From contig CAIYVX010000105.1 in assembly GCA_903929765.1 (NCBI GenBank), positions 57,334 to 121,333 of the forward strand: a DNA stretch of 64,000 nucleotides, read 5' to 3'. The stretch comes from an uncultured Planctomycetia bacterium. Lineage in GTDB: Bacteria; Planctomycetota; Phycisphaerae; FEN-1346; JAACEH01. A model generated the notes under the pieces. It was given only the letters and a program-made list of their open reading frames with translations, was not told where the DNA came from and searched no databases. This document shows, piece by piece, positions 10,562 through 20,415 of the stretch (position 1 is its first letter; the number at the start of each line of letters is the position of its first letter). Made by a program: the position numbers and the translations under genes.

Positions 10562-13351
10562 TCAGGCCGCCCCTCCCTCGGTCCGCCCGATGGTCACGGC
10601 CTTGCCCCAGGCCGGCAACTCCATCGCGGCCAACTCGCCCAAGCCCGCCGGCAGCGTCGCCACGCCCGCCACGAGCGCCGGCCGCACCCGCGCCCGCAAC
10701 CGGTGCGCCGGACCGCCAGCAATTCGCAACTCAACCAGGTCGCCGTCCTTCGCCCCCAGCGCCGCCGCATCCTCCGGACTCAAGCCCAGATACGGCTCGG
10801 GCGACAGCTCCGCCACGCCGGGCGAGAGGACGCTCAACTCCTCCGACCCGAAGACGTGCCACGCCGCCGTCACCCACAACTCCCCCGCCCGCCGCACAAA
10901 CGCCGCCGGGGCCGTCGAAAAATATGGTTTCTCCCGCAACCCGGCCGCGTCGAACAACCGCTTTCCCGCATCGCCCCCGCGCGGCGGCCCGCCCACTTCC
11001 TGTTGATATTTATTAATTGCTTGATTCGAGTTCCACCCCGGCCGCCGATACCGCGCCACCAGCGCCGCCGGAGGAATCCCCGCGTACCCCTCCATCGAAA
11101 ACGCCAGCGCCGTGTCCGCGTCCGCCGGAACAGACCGCTCCTCCGCGCTCGCTTCGCCGGGCACCGCCGTCCGCCCGCTCTGCCGCTGCGCCTGCCGCGG
11201 AATCTTTTCCCCCGCCACCCGGAACCCCGCCCCCGGCGCCGCCTCCACCACACCCGCCAACTCCGGCATCGCCCGCACCATTGCCGCCACCACTTCGTCG
11301 AACCGTTCAGCTTCTTCTTGCCGTTGAAGCCCCCAGCTTTGCTGGGGGACACTACTTCTTTTTTCTTCGCCGTCGCTGTCAATTTTTAATTTTTCATTTT
11401 TAATTTTTAATTTTTGTTCAATCTCACCCAACCACCGCCAGCTTCCCCGCACCTCACCCTCCGGCTCGAACACCTGGAAGAACCGTTGGGCCCGCCCCTC
11501 GTTGTTCACCAGCGTCCCGTTGGTCTCCGCAAAAGTCGCCGCCGGCAACACCACCTCCGCCCGCGCCGTCGTCGCGTTCTCAATCGCGTCCAGCACGACC
11601 ACGTGCGGCGCACTGAGAATCGCCTCCACCGTCTCCGTCCCGGCGCGCCGCGTCAAATCGTTCTCCAGCACGATCACCGTCTCGGCAGCGCCGCTACGAA
11701 CCGCCTGTGCCGCCGCTTCCAGATCGCCCCCGCCCAGCAGCGCCGCGCCCAGGCTGTTGCACTCCGGCAGCACCAGCAGCAGCTTCGCTGGCACTCCGGC
11801 AGCGCACAGCGCCCAGGCCACGTTCGCCGCCGCCTGAATCACTTCCGCACTGCCGCCGGCCACCCCTGCGACCACCAACGGCCGCTGGGCGTTACGCAAC
11901 GTCTCCGCGATCAGCCCCGCCGCCTGCCGCCGCTCCGGCGGCAAATCCACCACGGGCGGCGCGTCGCCCTGCACGCCCCGCGCAATCGCAAATCCCAGCC
12001 GCGCCACCTCTTCCGGCGCCTCCCGGAACACCGTCGTCGCAATGTCGTCCAGCTTCGTCGCGTCCGCCGTGGCCACGAAAAACGGCCCCTTCTCCTTCTG
12101 CAGCGCCTCGCGCACCGCCGCATCGTGAAAGCGGTGAATGTTCAACTTCGTCGCTATCTCAATCGGCTGCGTCAGCACCGCCTGGCGCAACGACGCCGCC
12201 AGGAGCGGCGCCGTCTGCGTCACGTCCTCGCCCAGCAGCAGCACCGCGTCCGCGCAGGCCGCCTCATGCAAACTTGCCGCCCGCGCCGGTCCCTCCCGCA
12301 AAATCTCCAGCACCAGCGCCGCCAAAGCCTGCTCCTTCGCCGCCAGCCCGCTGTAAAAACATTCCGCCCCGACTAGCGCCCGCAAGGCAAAATTCGATTC
12401 CAGCGACGCCCGCGGCGACCCGATCCCGATCACCCGCCCGCCGCCCGCCAGTGCCGCCACATGAGCCACCGCCTCCGCCGCCGGGACTTCTTTCTGTTTC
12501 ACCCTCGCCCACCGCACGCGCCGCGCACTGTTCACAAACTCATACCCGAACCGTCCCCGGTCGCACAAGAAGTATCCGTTCACCTCCCCGTGAAACCGCG
12601 TCCTAATCCGCCGCAGCCGCCCGCCCCGCTCTCCCGGAATCGTGTTGCACCCCAGCGAACAATGCCCGCAGACCGACGGGGCCGTCTGCAAATCCCACGG
12701 CCGCGCGTAGTGCCGCTTGAAGGTCTTGTCCGTGAACACGCCCGTCGGGCAAATCTCGACCAGGTTGCCGCTCAACTCGTTTTCCAGTGGTCCGTCGTTG
12801 GCCCGACCGAAATAGACATGATTATGCCACTGAAATACGTCCAGGTCGCGCCCGCCCGCCGCATCCTGGTAGAACCGCACGCAACGGTAACAGGCGATGC
12901 AGCGGTTCATCTCGTGCTGCACGAACGGCCCCAGGTTCTGGCTCCGGTGCGTCCGCTTGGTGAACCGGTAGCGGCGGTAGGCGTGGCCCGTCATCACGGT
13001 CATGTCCTGGAGGTGGCACTCGCCGCCCTCGTCGCAGACCGGGCAGTCGTGCGGATGGTTGGTCATCAAAAGTTCAATCACCCCGGCCCGAAAAGCCCGC
13101 GCCTCCGGATCGTCAATCGAAATCCGAATCCCCTCCTCCGCCAGCGTCATGCACGACATCACGATCCGACCCTTCGTGTCGGCCTCGTCTTTGAACTGCT
13201 TGACCGCGCACTGCCGGCACGCTCCAACCGCGTGCATGGCCGGATGCCAGCAGAAATAGGGCAGATCGAACCCCAGCGTCAAACAGGCCTGCAACAGGTT
13301 CTGCCCGTCCGCCACCTCATAAGGAATATTCTCAATATATATCTTCGCCAT
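10562..13351 (-). CDS. nuoG: NADH-quinone oxidoreductase subunit G, with repeat-derived internal segment
   Basis: 929 aa; 2Fe-2S/4Fe-4S ligand motifs (CWHPAMHAVGACRQCAV, CIACYRCVRFYQ) and molybdopterin-type fold; internal KLKIKNEKLKIDSDGEEKRSSVPQQSWGLQRQE. Confidence 0.94.
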   Translation of the reverse strand: MAKIYIENIPYEVADGQNLLQACLTLGFDLPYFCWHPAMHAVGACRQCAVKQFKDEADTKGRIVMSCMTLAEEGIRISIDDPEARAFRAGVIELLMTNHPHDCPVCDEGGECHLQDMTVMTGHAYRRYRFTKRTHRSQNLGPFVQHEMNRCIACYRCVRFYQDAAGGRDLDVFQWHNHVYFGRANDGPLENELSGNLVEICPTGVFTDKTFKRHYARPWDLQTAPSVCGHCSLGCNTIPGERGGRLRRIRTRFHGEVNGYFLCDRGRFGYEFVNSARRVRWARVKQKEVPAAEAVAHVAALAGGGRVIGIGSPRASLESNFALRALVGAECFYSGLAAKEQALAALVLEILREGPARAASLHEAACADAVLLLGEDVTQTAPLLAASLRQAVLTQPIEIATKLNIHRFHDAAVREALQKEKGPFFVATADATKLDDIATTVFREAPEEVARLGFAIARGVQGDAPPVVDLPPERRQAAGLIAETLRNAQRPLVVAGVAGGSAEVIQAAANVAWALCAAGVPAKLLLVLPECNSLGAALLGGGDLEAAAQAVRSGAAETVIVLENDLTRRAGTETVEAILSAPHVVVLDAIENATTARAEVVLPAATFAETNGTLVNNEGRAQRFFQVFEPEGEVRGSWRWLGEIEQKLKIKNEKLKIDSDGEEKRSSVPQQSWGLQRQEEAERFDEVVAAMVRAMPELAGVVEAAPGAGFRVAGEKIPRQAQRQSGRTAVPGEASAEERSVPADADTALAFSMEGYAGIPPAALVARYRRPGWNSNQAINKYQQEVGGPPRGGDAGKRLFDAAGLREKPYFSTAPAAFVRRAGELWVTAAWHVFGSEELSVLSPGVAELSPEPYLGLSPEDAAALGAKDGDLVELRIAGGPAHRLRARVRPALVAGVATLPAGLGELAAMELPAWGKAVTIGRTEGGAA
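11310..11420 (-). repeat. Stacked repeats (CCCCCAGC-TTT-GCTGGGGG palindrome + (A/T)-rich AATTTTTAATTTTTCATTTTTAATTTTTAA) inside nuoG
   Basis: AT-rich tract recurs at 13454-13480 and shorter at 1101-1119. Confidence 0.8.
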
Positions 13352-13362
13352 CTTCTCTTGCC

Positions 13363-13417
13363 GTCATGTAGGGCGGTTGGTTGACAACCGCCACAGTAAA
13401 ATGCTGTTTTCCTATTG
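13363..13417. repeat. Dispersed repeat copy B: GTCATGTAGGGCGGTTGGTTGACAACCGCCACAGTAAAATGCTGTTTTCC (nuoF-nuoG gap)
   Basis: Aligned by eye to 4944-5003. Confidence 0.85.
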
Positions 13418-13486
13418 GTGTTGCTGCTTCTTTTGCTTCTTCTTCCTTCTTCCAATTTTTAATTTTTCATTTTTAATTTTGCATTC

Positions 13487-14773
13487 TCACTCCCCCGCCC
13501 GCCCATACCGACACCGCCCCTCCGCCACATGCCGCTCAAAATCCTCCCTGAACAACCGCAGCGCACTGGTCAGCGGCTCCATCGCTCCCGGGGCCAGAGC
13601 GCAGAACGTATTGCCCGGCGCCAGAAATTTCGTCTGCTCTTCCAGCAGGGCCAAATCCCCCGCCTCGCCTCGGCCTTCCTCAATCGCACGCAATGTCCGG
13701 GCCATCCACGGCAACCCGTCCCGGCACGGCGTGCACCACCCGCACGACTCGCGGGCGAAAAACGCCGTCAGATTCGCCACAAAACCCACCGGGCAGGTCC
13801 GGTCGTCCAGCACCACAATCGCCCCGGTGCCGAGCCGGCTCCCGGCTTGTTCCAGGCTCCCGAAATCCATCGCCGCATCCAGATGCACCGCCGTCAGAAA
13901 ATCCGTCGACGCCCCGCCCGGCAGAAACCCGCGCAGCGACCAGCCGTCGCGCATACCCCCCGCGTGCTCCTCGATAATCTCGCGGGCCGTCGTTCCCATC
14001 GGCAGTTCCCACAGCCCCGGCCGCCGCACGTGGCCGCTGGCCCCGTAGAGTTTCGTCCCGCCCTCGGCCCCGCGCCCCAGCCCCCGGAACCAGGCCGGCC
14101 CGCGCCCGACAATGTGCCGCACCCAGGCCATCGTCTCCACATTGTCCACAATCGTCGGCTTGCCCCACAAGCCCACCACCGGCGGGTGCGGCGGCTTGGC
14201 CCGCGGCGTCGGCCGCTTGCCTTCCAGGGCGTTCAGCAGCCCTTCCTCCTCGCCGCACATGTACCGCCCGGCGCTCACATGAAAATATATTTCAAGGCCA
14301 TAATCAGACCCCGCCACCTTCCGCCCGACATACCCCGCCGCCCGCGCTTCCGCCAGCGCCCGCCCGAGCCGCGCCGCCGCTGTCTGGTAGTCCCAACGCA
14401 CGAAAATATACGCGACCTCTGCCTCAATCGCATAAGCCGCGATGATCGTGCTTTCAATCAGCCCGTGCGGATCGCCCTCCAGCAAACGGCGGTCCTTGAA
14501 CGTCCCCGGCTCCATCTCGTCGCCGTTCACCACCAGGTACTTCGGCCGTGACTCTCCCGGTCCCGTCGGCACGAAGCCCCATTTTTTTCCCGTCGGAAAT
14601 CCCGCCCCGCCCCGGCCGCGCAAACCCGATTCTGCCACCGCCGCCCGCACCTCCGGCGGCGTCATCTTCCCGACGGCCTGCCGCAGGGCCGCATACCCGC
14701 CCGTCCGCTCGTACTCCGCCAGCGTGGGCGGTTCGCCCTCGGCCCGAATATGTTCCGTCAGCGGCCGTTCCAT
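13487..14773 (-). CDS. nuoF: NADH-quinone oxidoreductase subunit F
   Basis: SGLRGRGGAGFPTGKKWGF, NGDEMEPGTFKDR, ESCGWCTPCRDG; start at MERPLTEHIRAEG inside the ORF 13487..14938. Confidence 0.95.
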   Translation of the reverse strand: MERPLTEHIRAEGEPPTLAEYERTGGYAALRQAVGKMTPPEVRAAVAESGLRGRGGAGFPTGKKWGFVPTGPGESRPKYLVVNGDEMEPGTFKDRRLLEGDPHGLIESTIIAAYAIEAEVAYIFVRWDYQTAAARLGRALAEARAAGYVGRKVAGSDYGLEIYFHVSAGRYMCGEEEGLLNALEGKRPTPRAKPPHPPVVGLWGKPTIVDNVETMAWVRHIVGRGPAWFRGLGRGAEGGTKLYGASGHVRRPGLWELPMGTTAREIIEEHAGGMRDGWSLRGFLPGGASTDFLTAVHLDAAMDFGSLEQAGSRLGTGAIVVLDDRTCPVGFVANLTAFFARESCGWCTPCRDGLPWMARTLRAIEEGRGEAGDLALLEEQTKFLAPGNTFCALAPGAMEPLTSALRLFREDFERHVAEGRCRYGRAGE

Positions 14774-15237
14774 CACTTCAAGCCTTCCAGAATCCGGTCC
14801 AGTTTCTCCACCGTCAGATCGCCATATAACACGCCGTCGATCATCAAGGCCGGCGCCCGGTCGCACGCCCCCAGGCACGCCGCCGGCAAGAGCGTCAGCC
14901 GCTCGTCCGCCGTCGTCTCGCCCAGAGCGACGCCCCACCGCGACCGCAAATGCTCCACCAGCCGCTCATAGCCCATCACCCAGCAACTCACGCTGTCGCA
15001 AAGCAAAATGACGTGCCGCCCCACCGGCCGCCGGAAGATCATCGTGTAGGCCGTGGCCAGACTTTCCAGTTCCGTCGCCGTCACGCCCAGCGCCTCCGCC
15101 ACGTCCGCCAGGGCCTCGTCCGAGACCCAGCCCCGATGCGCCTGCACCACCTTCAACGCCTCCGGCCCCGCCGCCCGCCGGTGCAGGTAGCACGCCGCAT
15201 GAACCTCGATCTCCGCTCGTTCCTGTTCCGTCAGCAT
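14773..15237 (-). CDS. nuoE: NADH-quinone oxidoreductase subunit E
   Basis: LLCDSVSCWVMGYERL...LPAACLGACDRAPALMIDGVLYGDLT, thioredoxin-like 2Fe-2S. Confidence 0.94.
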   Translation of the reverse strand: MLTEQERAEIEVHAACYLHRRAAGPEALKVVQAHRGWVSDEALADVAEALGVTATELESLATAYTMIFRRPVGRHVILLCDSVSCWVMGYERLVEHLRSRWGVALGETTADERLTLLPAACLGACDRAPALMIDGVLYGDLTVEKLDRILEGLK

Positions 15238-15249
15238 GTCGCCTTCCGT

Positions 15250-16998
15250 TCACCGATCCACGTCCGCCAGCACATAATCCAGACTTCCCAGAATCGCAAT
15301 CAAATCCGCCACCGTCTGTCCCCGGCACAGCGCCGGCACGGCCTGCAAATGGGCGAACGAGGGCGTCCGAATCCGCGTCCGGTACGACATCGTGTTCCCG
15401 TCGCTCACCAGGTAATAGCCGTTGTTCCCCTTCGCCCCTTCCGAGGCGACAAACGCCTCGCCCGGCGGAATCACCGGACCCCAACTCACGCCGAGGAAGT
15501 GCGTAATCAGCGTCTCAATATCCTGCCGCGTCCGGGCCTTGCGCGGCGGCGTCGCCAGGGGATGATCCGACATGTATTCACCCGCCGGCATGTTCTTCAG
15601 ACACTGCTCCACGATCCGCAGGCTCTGGCGAATCTCCGCCACGCGGACCTCGGCCCGGGCGTAGCAATCGCCGCCCGTCGCCGTGGGCACCTCGAACTCG
15701 AAATTCTCATACCCGCCATACGGCTGTTTCCGCCGGAAATCCCACTCCAACCCGCAGGCTCGCAGGTTCGGCCCCGTCATCCCCCACGCCACCGCCTCCG
15801 CCGCCATCAGCTGCCCCACCCCGCAAGTCCGCCGCTTCACAATCATGCTCTTCATCACCAGCGTCTCGTACTCCGCCAGCCGCGCCGGCAGGTAATCGAG
15901 AAAATCCCGGACCAGGCCATCCCAGCCGCGCGGCAAATCCGCCGCCACGCCGCCGATCCGAAACCACCCCGGATGCATCCGCCCGCCCGTCACCGCCTCC
16001 ACGATCTCCAGCAACTTCTCCCGATCCGTAAACATATAAAATACCGGCGACATCGCCCCCAGGTCCGCCGCAAACGTCCCGTACCAGACCAGGTGGCTGG
16101 CGATCCGAGACAACTCCGCCATCATCACCCGAATCACCATCGCCCGCGGGGGCACGGCGATCCCCGCCAGCTTCTCCACCGCCAGAACGTAGGGAAACTC
16201 GTTCAGCACGCCGCCCAGGTAATCGATCCGGTCCGTGTAGGGAATGTAGCTGTGCCAGGACTGCCGCTCCCCCATCTTCTCCGCCCCGCGATGGTGGTAC
16301 CCGATGTCCGCCGCCGAAGCCACGATCTCCTCGCCCTCCAGTTGCAGCACCATCCGCAGCAGCCCGTGCGTTCCCGGATGGTGCGGCCCCAGGTTCAGAA
16401 TCTGCACCTCCCGCCCCGGACCACCCGAATCCAAACCCCACTCCTCCGGCCGCACCTCCAGCGCCGCCGCCTGCGCCGCCTCGGCCTCGGCCGACAGGTG
16501 GAATTCCGGCAGTTCCGTGGCCCGCGCCGGATGATCCTTGCGCAGCGGATGTCCCGTCCACCACGGCGGCATGAGAATCCGCCGCAAGTTCGGATGGCCC
16601 GCTACGCGAATTCCGAACATGTCCCACAGTTCCCGCTCGTACCAGTTCGCCGCCGGCCAGAGGCCCGTCACCGTCGGGATTTCCGGCTGCTCGCCCCCCA
16701 CCGCAACCTTCACCCGCACATATTCATTCCGCTCAAACGAATAGAGTTGATACACAACCGTAAAATCGCTCACCCCGTCCGCCCGATGTTCCCGCACCCG
16801 CTCGTCAATCGCCGTCAGGTCATAGAGCATCGCGTACGGCCCGGTGGCCGCGTTTTTCAGATACCCCAGCACCTCGCCCACCCGCCCGGCCGGCGTCCAG
16901 AACGTCGCCACGCCGTCGCGCGGCGTTTCCCGTGCCGCCACGGCGGCGCTGCCGAGCCGCGCCTCGACCTCCTGGATGATGTCCGTGCGGCCATTCAT
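15250..16998 (-). CDS. nuoCD: NADH-quinone oxidoreductase fused subunits C/D
   Basis: NuoC-like N-terminus ([24 protein letters not shown]) and NuoD ([21 protein letters not shown]) in one 582-aa ORF. Confidence 0.95.
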   Translation of the reverse strand: MNGRTDIIQEVEARLGSAAVAARETPRDGVATFWTPAGRVGEVLGYLKNAATGPYAMLYDLTAIDERVREHRADGVSDFTVVYQLYSFERNEYVRVKVAVGGEQPEIPTVTGLWPAANWYERELWDMFGIRVAGHPNLRRILMPPWWTGHPLRKDHPARATELPEFHLSAEAEAAQAAALEVRPEEWGLDSGGPGREVQILNLGPHHPGTHGLLRMVLQLEGEEIVASAADIGYHHRGAEKMGERQSWHSYIPYTDRIDYLGGVLNEFPYVLAVEKLAGIAVPPRAMVIRVMMAELSRIASHLVWYGTFAADLGAMSPVFYMFTDREKLLEIVEAVTGGRMHPGWFRIGGVAADLPRGWDGLVRDFLDYLPARLAEYETLVMKSMIVKRRTCGVGQLMAAEAVAWGMTGPNLRACGLEWDFRRKQPYGGYENFEFEVPTATGGDCYARAEVRVAEIRQSLRIVEQCLKNMPAGEYMSDHPLATPPRKARTRQDIETLITHFLGVSWGPVIPPGEAFVASEGAKGNNGYYLVSDGNTMSYRTRIRTPSFAHLQAVPALCRGQTVADLIAILGSLDYVLADVDR

Positions 16999-16999
16999 G

Positions 17000-17632
17000 C
17001 TAAACCTGATCCCCCGGCGTCAACTCCCGCACCGCCATCCGCTGCGCCCGCTTCATCTCTTTTATCGACGGCCGATCCGCCCGCACCACTCCTTGCGGCC
17101 CCGCCACCCATGAGAGCGGCCGCCGCTCTTTCCCCACCGCCTCCCGCAGAAGCAGCAGGCCTTCCATGAACGCCGTCGGACTCGGCGGGCAACCCGGCAC
17201 ATACAGGTCCACCGGCAGAATCCGATCCACGCCTTGCATCACGCTGTAAATGTCATACATCCCCCCCGAATTCGCGCACGACCCCATCGAAATCACCCAG
17301 CGCGGCTCCATCATCTGCTCGTACAATTGCCGCATCACCGGCGCCATCTTCAGGAACGGCGTCCCGGCAATGACCATCAAATCCGCCTCGCGCGGCGAGC
17401 CGCGAATCACCTCCGACCCGAACCGGGCGATGTCGTACTTGGGCGTCAACGCCGTCGCCATCTCCACATAGCAGCACGACAGCCCGAAGTTGAACGGCCA
17501 GACCGAGTTCTTCCGCGCCCAGGCCGCCAACTCTTCCAGCCGCGCCAGCAGAAAGCATCCCCCGCCGGGGTTATTGTTGTTCGTAGGGGCAGAGTTTATC
17601 TCTGCCCTGTCGTTGCCGTGTCTACTGTTCAT
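17000..17632 (-). CDS. nuoB: NADH-quinone oxidoreductase subunit B
   Basis: [45 protein letters not shown]; alternative start at 17650. Confidence 0.94.
   Translation of the reverse strand: MNSRHGNDRAEINSAPTNNNNPGGGCFLLARLEELAAWARKNSVWPFNFGLSCCYVEMATALTPKYDIARFGSEVIRGSPREADLMVIAGTPFLKMAPVMRQLYEQMMEPRWVISMGSCANSGGMYDIYSVMQGVDRILPVDLYVPGCPPSPTAFMEGLLLLREAVGKERRPLSWVAGPQGVVRADRPSIKEMKRAQRMAVRELTPGDQV
17585..17608. repeat. Inverted repeat AGGGGCAGAG-TTTAT-CTCTGCCCT in the nuoB 5' coding end
   Basis: 9-10 bp arms read directly; translated as part of NuoB N-terminus [10 protein letters not shown]. Confidence 0.8.
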
Positions 17633-18041
17633 CTGTATCTCCGCTCTCATGTTCGCCGCGTCCGCCGATCACCTTCAGCGCACCCACCCGCCACAAATAA
17701 AAGAGCCCCGCGCCCATCACTCCGGCAAACACCACGATTTCCACGTACCCCGCCCAGCCCGCCTGCCGAAACGCCCCGGCCCAGACCAGGAGAAAGACCG
17801 CCTCCACGTCGAAGATCACGAACAGCGCCGCCACCAGGTAGAAATTGACCGGCAGCGGCCGCCGCGCCGTCCCCGTCGGCACGATGCCCGATTCGTAGGG
17901 CAGCCCCGTGGCCCGCTCCCGGTGCCGCTCGCCTAATAGATATGATATTGTGACAATGGCTAATACCGTCGCCGCGACCAACCCGGCATAAACGGCCAGC
18001 GGCCAGAGTTCCGTTGTCTTCTCGGCGGTCTGCGTGTCCAC
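17622..18041 (-). CDS. nuoA: NADH-quinone oxidoreductase subunit A
   Basis: [46 protein letters not shown]. Confidence 0.95.
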   Translation of the reverse strand: MDTQTAEKTTELWPLAVYAGLVAATVLAIVTISYLLGERHRERATGLPYESGIVPTGTARRPLPVNFYLVAALFVIFDVEAVFLLVWAGAFRQAGWAGYVEIVVFAGVMGAGLFYLWRVGALKVIGGRGEHESGDTDEQ

Positions 18042-18085
18042 GGTGACTCCCCGTCCGCCGCCCCGACCGGCGGCTCCGCTTCATC

Positions 18086-18302
18086 CTACACCAACCGCCG
18101 TCCCGGCGAAATCCCCTTCCCCTGGTGAATAGTCACCGATTCGGACTGGTGGTCGCGGAGCTTGTTGCGTAAGGTGTTGCGGTGCAGACCCAGGAGGTCG
18201 GCGGCGGCAACCGGTTTGCTCGGGTGCAGCTCAATCGGATTCTCAACGGCGTGGCGTGGCCGTAATGGCAGAAAAGGACCGTCTCCGCGCGCCCACGATC
18301 AT
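18086..18302 (-). pseudogene. Frameshifted remnant of a Fis-type HTH protein
   Basis: Minus-strand frame reads ...HAVENPIELHPSKPVAAADLLGLHRNTLRNKLRDHQSESVTIHQGKGISPGRRLV*; the only ATG (18302) opens a different frame. Confidence 0.6.
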
Positions 18303-18306
18303 CTCC

Positions 18307-19050
18307 TCAGCTCACCTCGACCTGCGCCGCCGGATCGAACGGATTGGTCCGCATCGCCAGCGAGTACAGATAGGGATAATGACGCTTCAGGTGCTGCATG
18401 TAGTCGAGCCACTGGACCATCAGCAGGCCGTAGGCCCGGCGCATGTCTCCCCGCAAATGGTCGAGGTCCGCGTCCGTGAGCCGGCTCAGATCGCGCCGCG
18501 CCGCCAGTTCCTCGGTCAGGTGAAAAACCGCCCACAACAGGTCGGTGAATTGCTCATGTTCCATCAGACTAGGATTCTCCAGCAGGCGCAGCAGGAACTC
18601 GCGGCGAGCCAGGAGAAAGTCCCGCAAGGGCGGCAACTCCGCCCCGGTGCAGCACAAAGCCGGCACATAGGTGCGCAACCCGCGATGAACGGACAGGAAC
18701 TGCCGATCCGACCACTCCGTCGACAGCACAAGTATTGCCCGAACCTCGGCAACTTTGCCATCATAAGCAGAGAAGACGGCCAGCAGTCGCGTCCCGACCT
18801 CGCTGTAAAAGGCCCCGATAACCATGTTCAGCCTGGCGAGCTTCGACCGCTTTTCGCGCATCGTCAGCAGGCGGTGCAGTACGACCGTCACCAGCAACAC
18901 CTCCAACGGCAGGAAGGCCACGTCCAGCAACAGGTAAAAGCCCACGTCGTGCGAATTGTGAAACACGGCAATGTGTATGGCGATCAGGCCCAGGGACAAG
19001 AACACCAACGTCAATCCCAGCAGTATCGGCCAGCGATAACGTTTCCACAT
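18307..19050 (-). CDS. Conserved-looking membrane protein of unknown function (two N-terminal TM helices, helical soluble domain)
   Basis: MWKRYRWPILLGLTLVFLSLGLIAIHIAVFHNSHDVGFYLLLDVAFLPLEVLLVTVVLHRLLTMREKRSKLARLNMVIGAFYSEVGTRLL... Confidence 0.75.
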   Translation of the reverse strand: MWKRYRWPILLGLTLVFLSLGLIAIHIAVFHNSHDVGFYLLLDVAFLPLEVLLVTVVLHRLLTMREKRSKLARLNMVIGAFYSEVGTRLLAVFSAYDGKVAEVRAILVLSTEWSDRQFLSVHRGLRTYVPALCCTGAELPPLRDFLLARREFLLRLLENPSLMEHEQFTDLLWAVFHLTEELAARRDLSRLTDADLDHLRGDMRRAYGLLMVQWLDYMQHLKRHYPYLYSLAMRTNPFDPAAQVEVS

Positions 19051-19105
19051 CAGCAGGCTCCTTCGTGCGGGTACAGATCCTCTGGATGGTCGGGCGCTGC
19101 CCCTT

Positions 19106-19693
19106 CTACGGCAAGATCCTGTCCGGTTCAAGGGACGCGGCAGGCTGGAGCGTTCGAATCAGTCGGGCCGGGTCATAGTCCTTCGCCGGCAGGCGCGAGA
19201 GGATCTGCTGGTACAACGTCTCGTCCATCCGCGGGGTGCGGCTGAGAATCCACAGGTATTTCCGGCTGGGCTCCCCGATGACGACATAGTCGTAGTTTTC
19301 GCCGAGTTCGAGGATCCAGTAGTCGCCTTCAAAGAAAAGGAAAAACGCCACCTTGAGTTTGGCCTGGGTCGTGGCCTCAACGACACGGGCACGGCCAACC
19401 GCCGTCTTGACCGGGCTGTCCAGAGTACGCAGGCGCGCGGAATTGACCACTTTGACCGTGCCATCAGGATTGAGGCTGTATTCGGCCGTTGCCCCCACGC
19501 AATCTTTCTCGAACCACGCGGGGCAACGGGCTATCTCGTACCACCGCCCGAGGTAACGACTAAGATCCACACGGGAAACCGTTTCCAGCGGCGGATGGGC
19601 CGATACACAGCCCGCCACGGTCGAAACCAGAATGGCCAGCAAAGCTAACGGTGCTTTGGCCACGGTCCGAGCCATTAATCCCAATGAAGTCAT
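19106..19693 (-). CDS. blc: Bacterial lipocalin
   Basis: Lipoprotein-like N-terminus (VAGC); LSRYLGRWYEIARCPAWFEKDCVGATAEYSLNPDGTVKVVN...WILSRTPRMDE. Confidence 0.88.
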   Translation of the reverse strand: MTSLGLMARTVAKAPLALLAILVSTVAGCVSAHPPLETVSRVDLSRYLGRWYEIARCPAWFEKDCVGATAEYSLNPDGTVKVVNSARLRTLDSPVKTAVGRARVVEATTQAKLKVAFFLFFEGDYWILELGENYDYVVIGEPSRKYLWILSRTPRMDETLYQQILSRLPAKDYDPARLIRTLQPAASLEPDRILP

Positions 19694-19774
19694 TTCGGGG
19701 TCTCCGCCTTATCAATAATGACTGGTCGGCTCAACTCGTCCTTCGAGAACAATTTCAGCAACCAGTCCCGGCCT

Positions 19775-20311
19775 TCAGAAATTTTCGGCGACGACCTCGA
19801 AGTAGGCCTGCGGATGCTTGCAGGCCGCGCACATCTGCGGGGCTTTGGCCGACTCGACCGTGAAGCCGCAGTGGCGGCAGCGCCACTTGACCTTCTCGGT
19901 CCTGGCAAAGACGGTCCCCGCCTCGAAGCTTTGGAGGATCTTCAGGTAGCGGGCCTCGTGCTCCTTTTCGATGCGGGCCAACAGGTCAAACAACAGGGCG
20001 ATGTCGGTGAAGCCCTCCTCGCGAGCTGTCTTGGCCATGTCGGGATACATTTTCGTCCATTCGTGGTTTTCGCCGCTCGCGGCCGCCTTGAGGTTGGCCC
20101 GCGTGTCGCCGATGCCTTCCAGCAACTTAAAGTGCAGTTTGGCGTGCTCCTTCTCCTGGTCGGCCGTCTCCAGAAAAATAGCGGCAATCTGTTCGTAGCC
20201 TTCCTTCTTGGCCGCCGAGGCGAAGAAGGTGTACTTGTTGCGGGCCTGCGATTCGCCCGCGAACGCCGCCAGCAGATTCTGCTCTGTCTTACTGCCCGTA
20301 ATCGTGGCCAT
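19775..20311 (-). CDS. Rubrerythrin
   Basis: TEQNLLAAFAGESQARNKYTFFA...EKEHAKLHFKLL plus C-terminal rubredoxin-like WRCRHCGFTVESAKAPQMCAACKHPQAYFEV. Confidence 0.95.
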   Translation of the reverse strand: MATITGSKTEQNLLAAFAGESQARNKYTFFASAAKKEGYEQIAAIFLETADQEKEHAKLHFKLLEGIGDTRANLKAAASGENHEWTKMYPDMAKTAREEGFTDIALLFDLLARIEKEHEARYLKILQSFEAGTVFARTEKVKWRCRHCGFTVESAKAPQMCAACKHPQAYFEVVAENF

Positions 20312-20415
20312 AGTCTGCTCTCCTGAGTTCCAATGTCCTAACCAACACCGCCATTAACGATGCCCGTCATACTGTCCAGCGCACCGGCGCTGCACCGTCA
20401 CATCGCGCGATTCTA

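Noticed and set aside
14950-17169. 739-aa plus-strand ORF opposite nuoE/CD/B
   Set aside because: Shadow ORF; composition dominated by R/H/P, spans three genuine genes.
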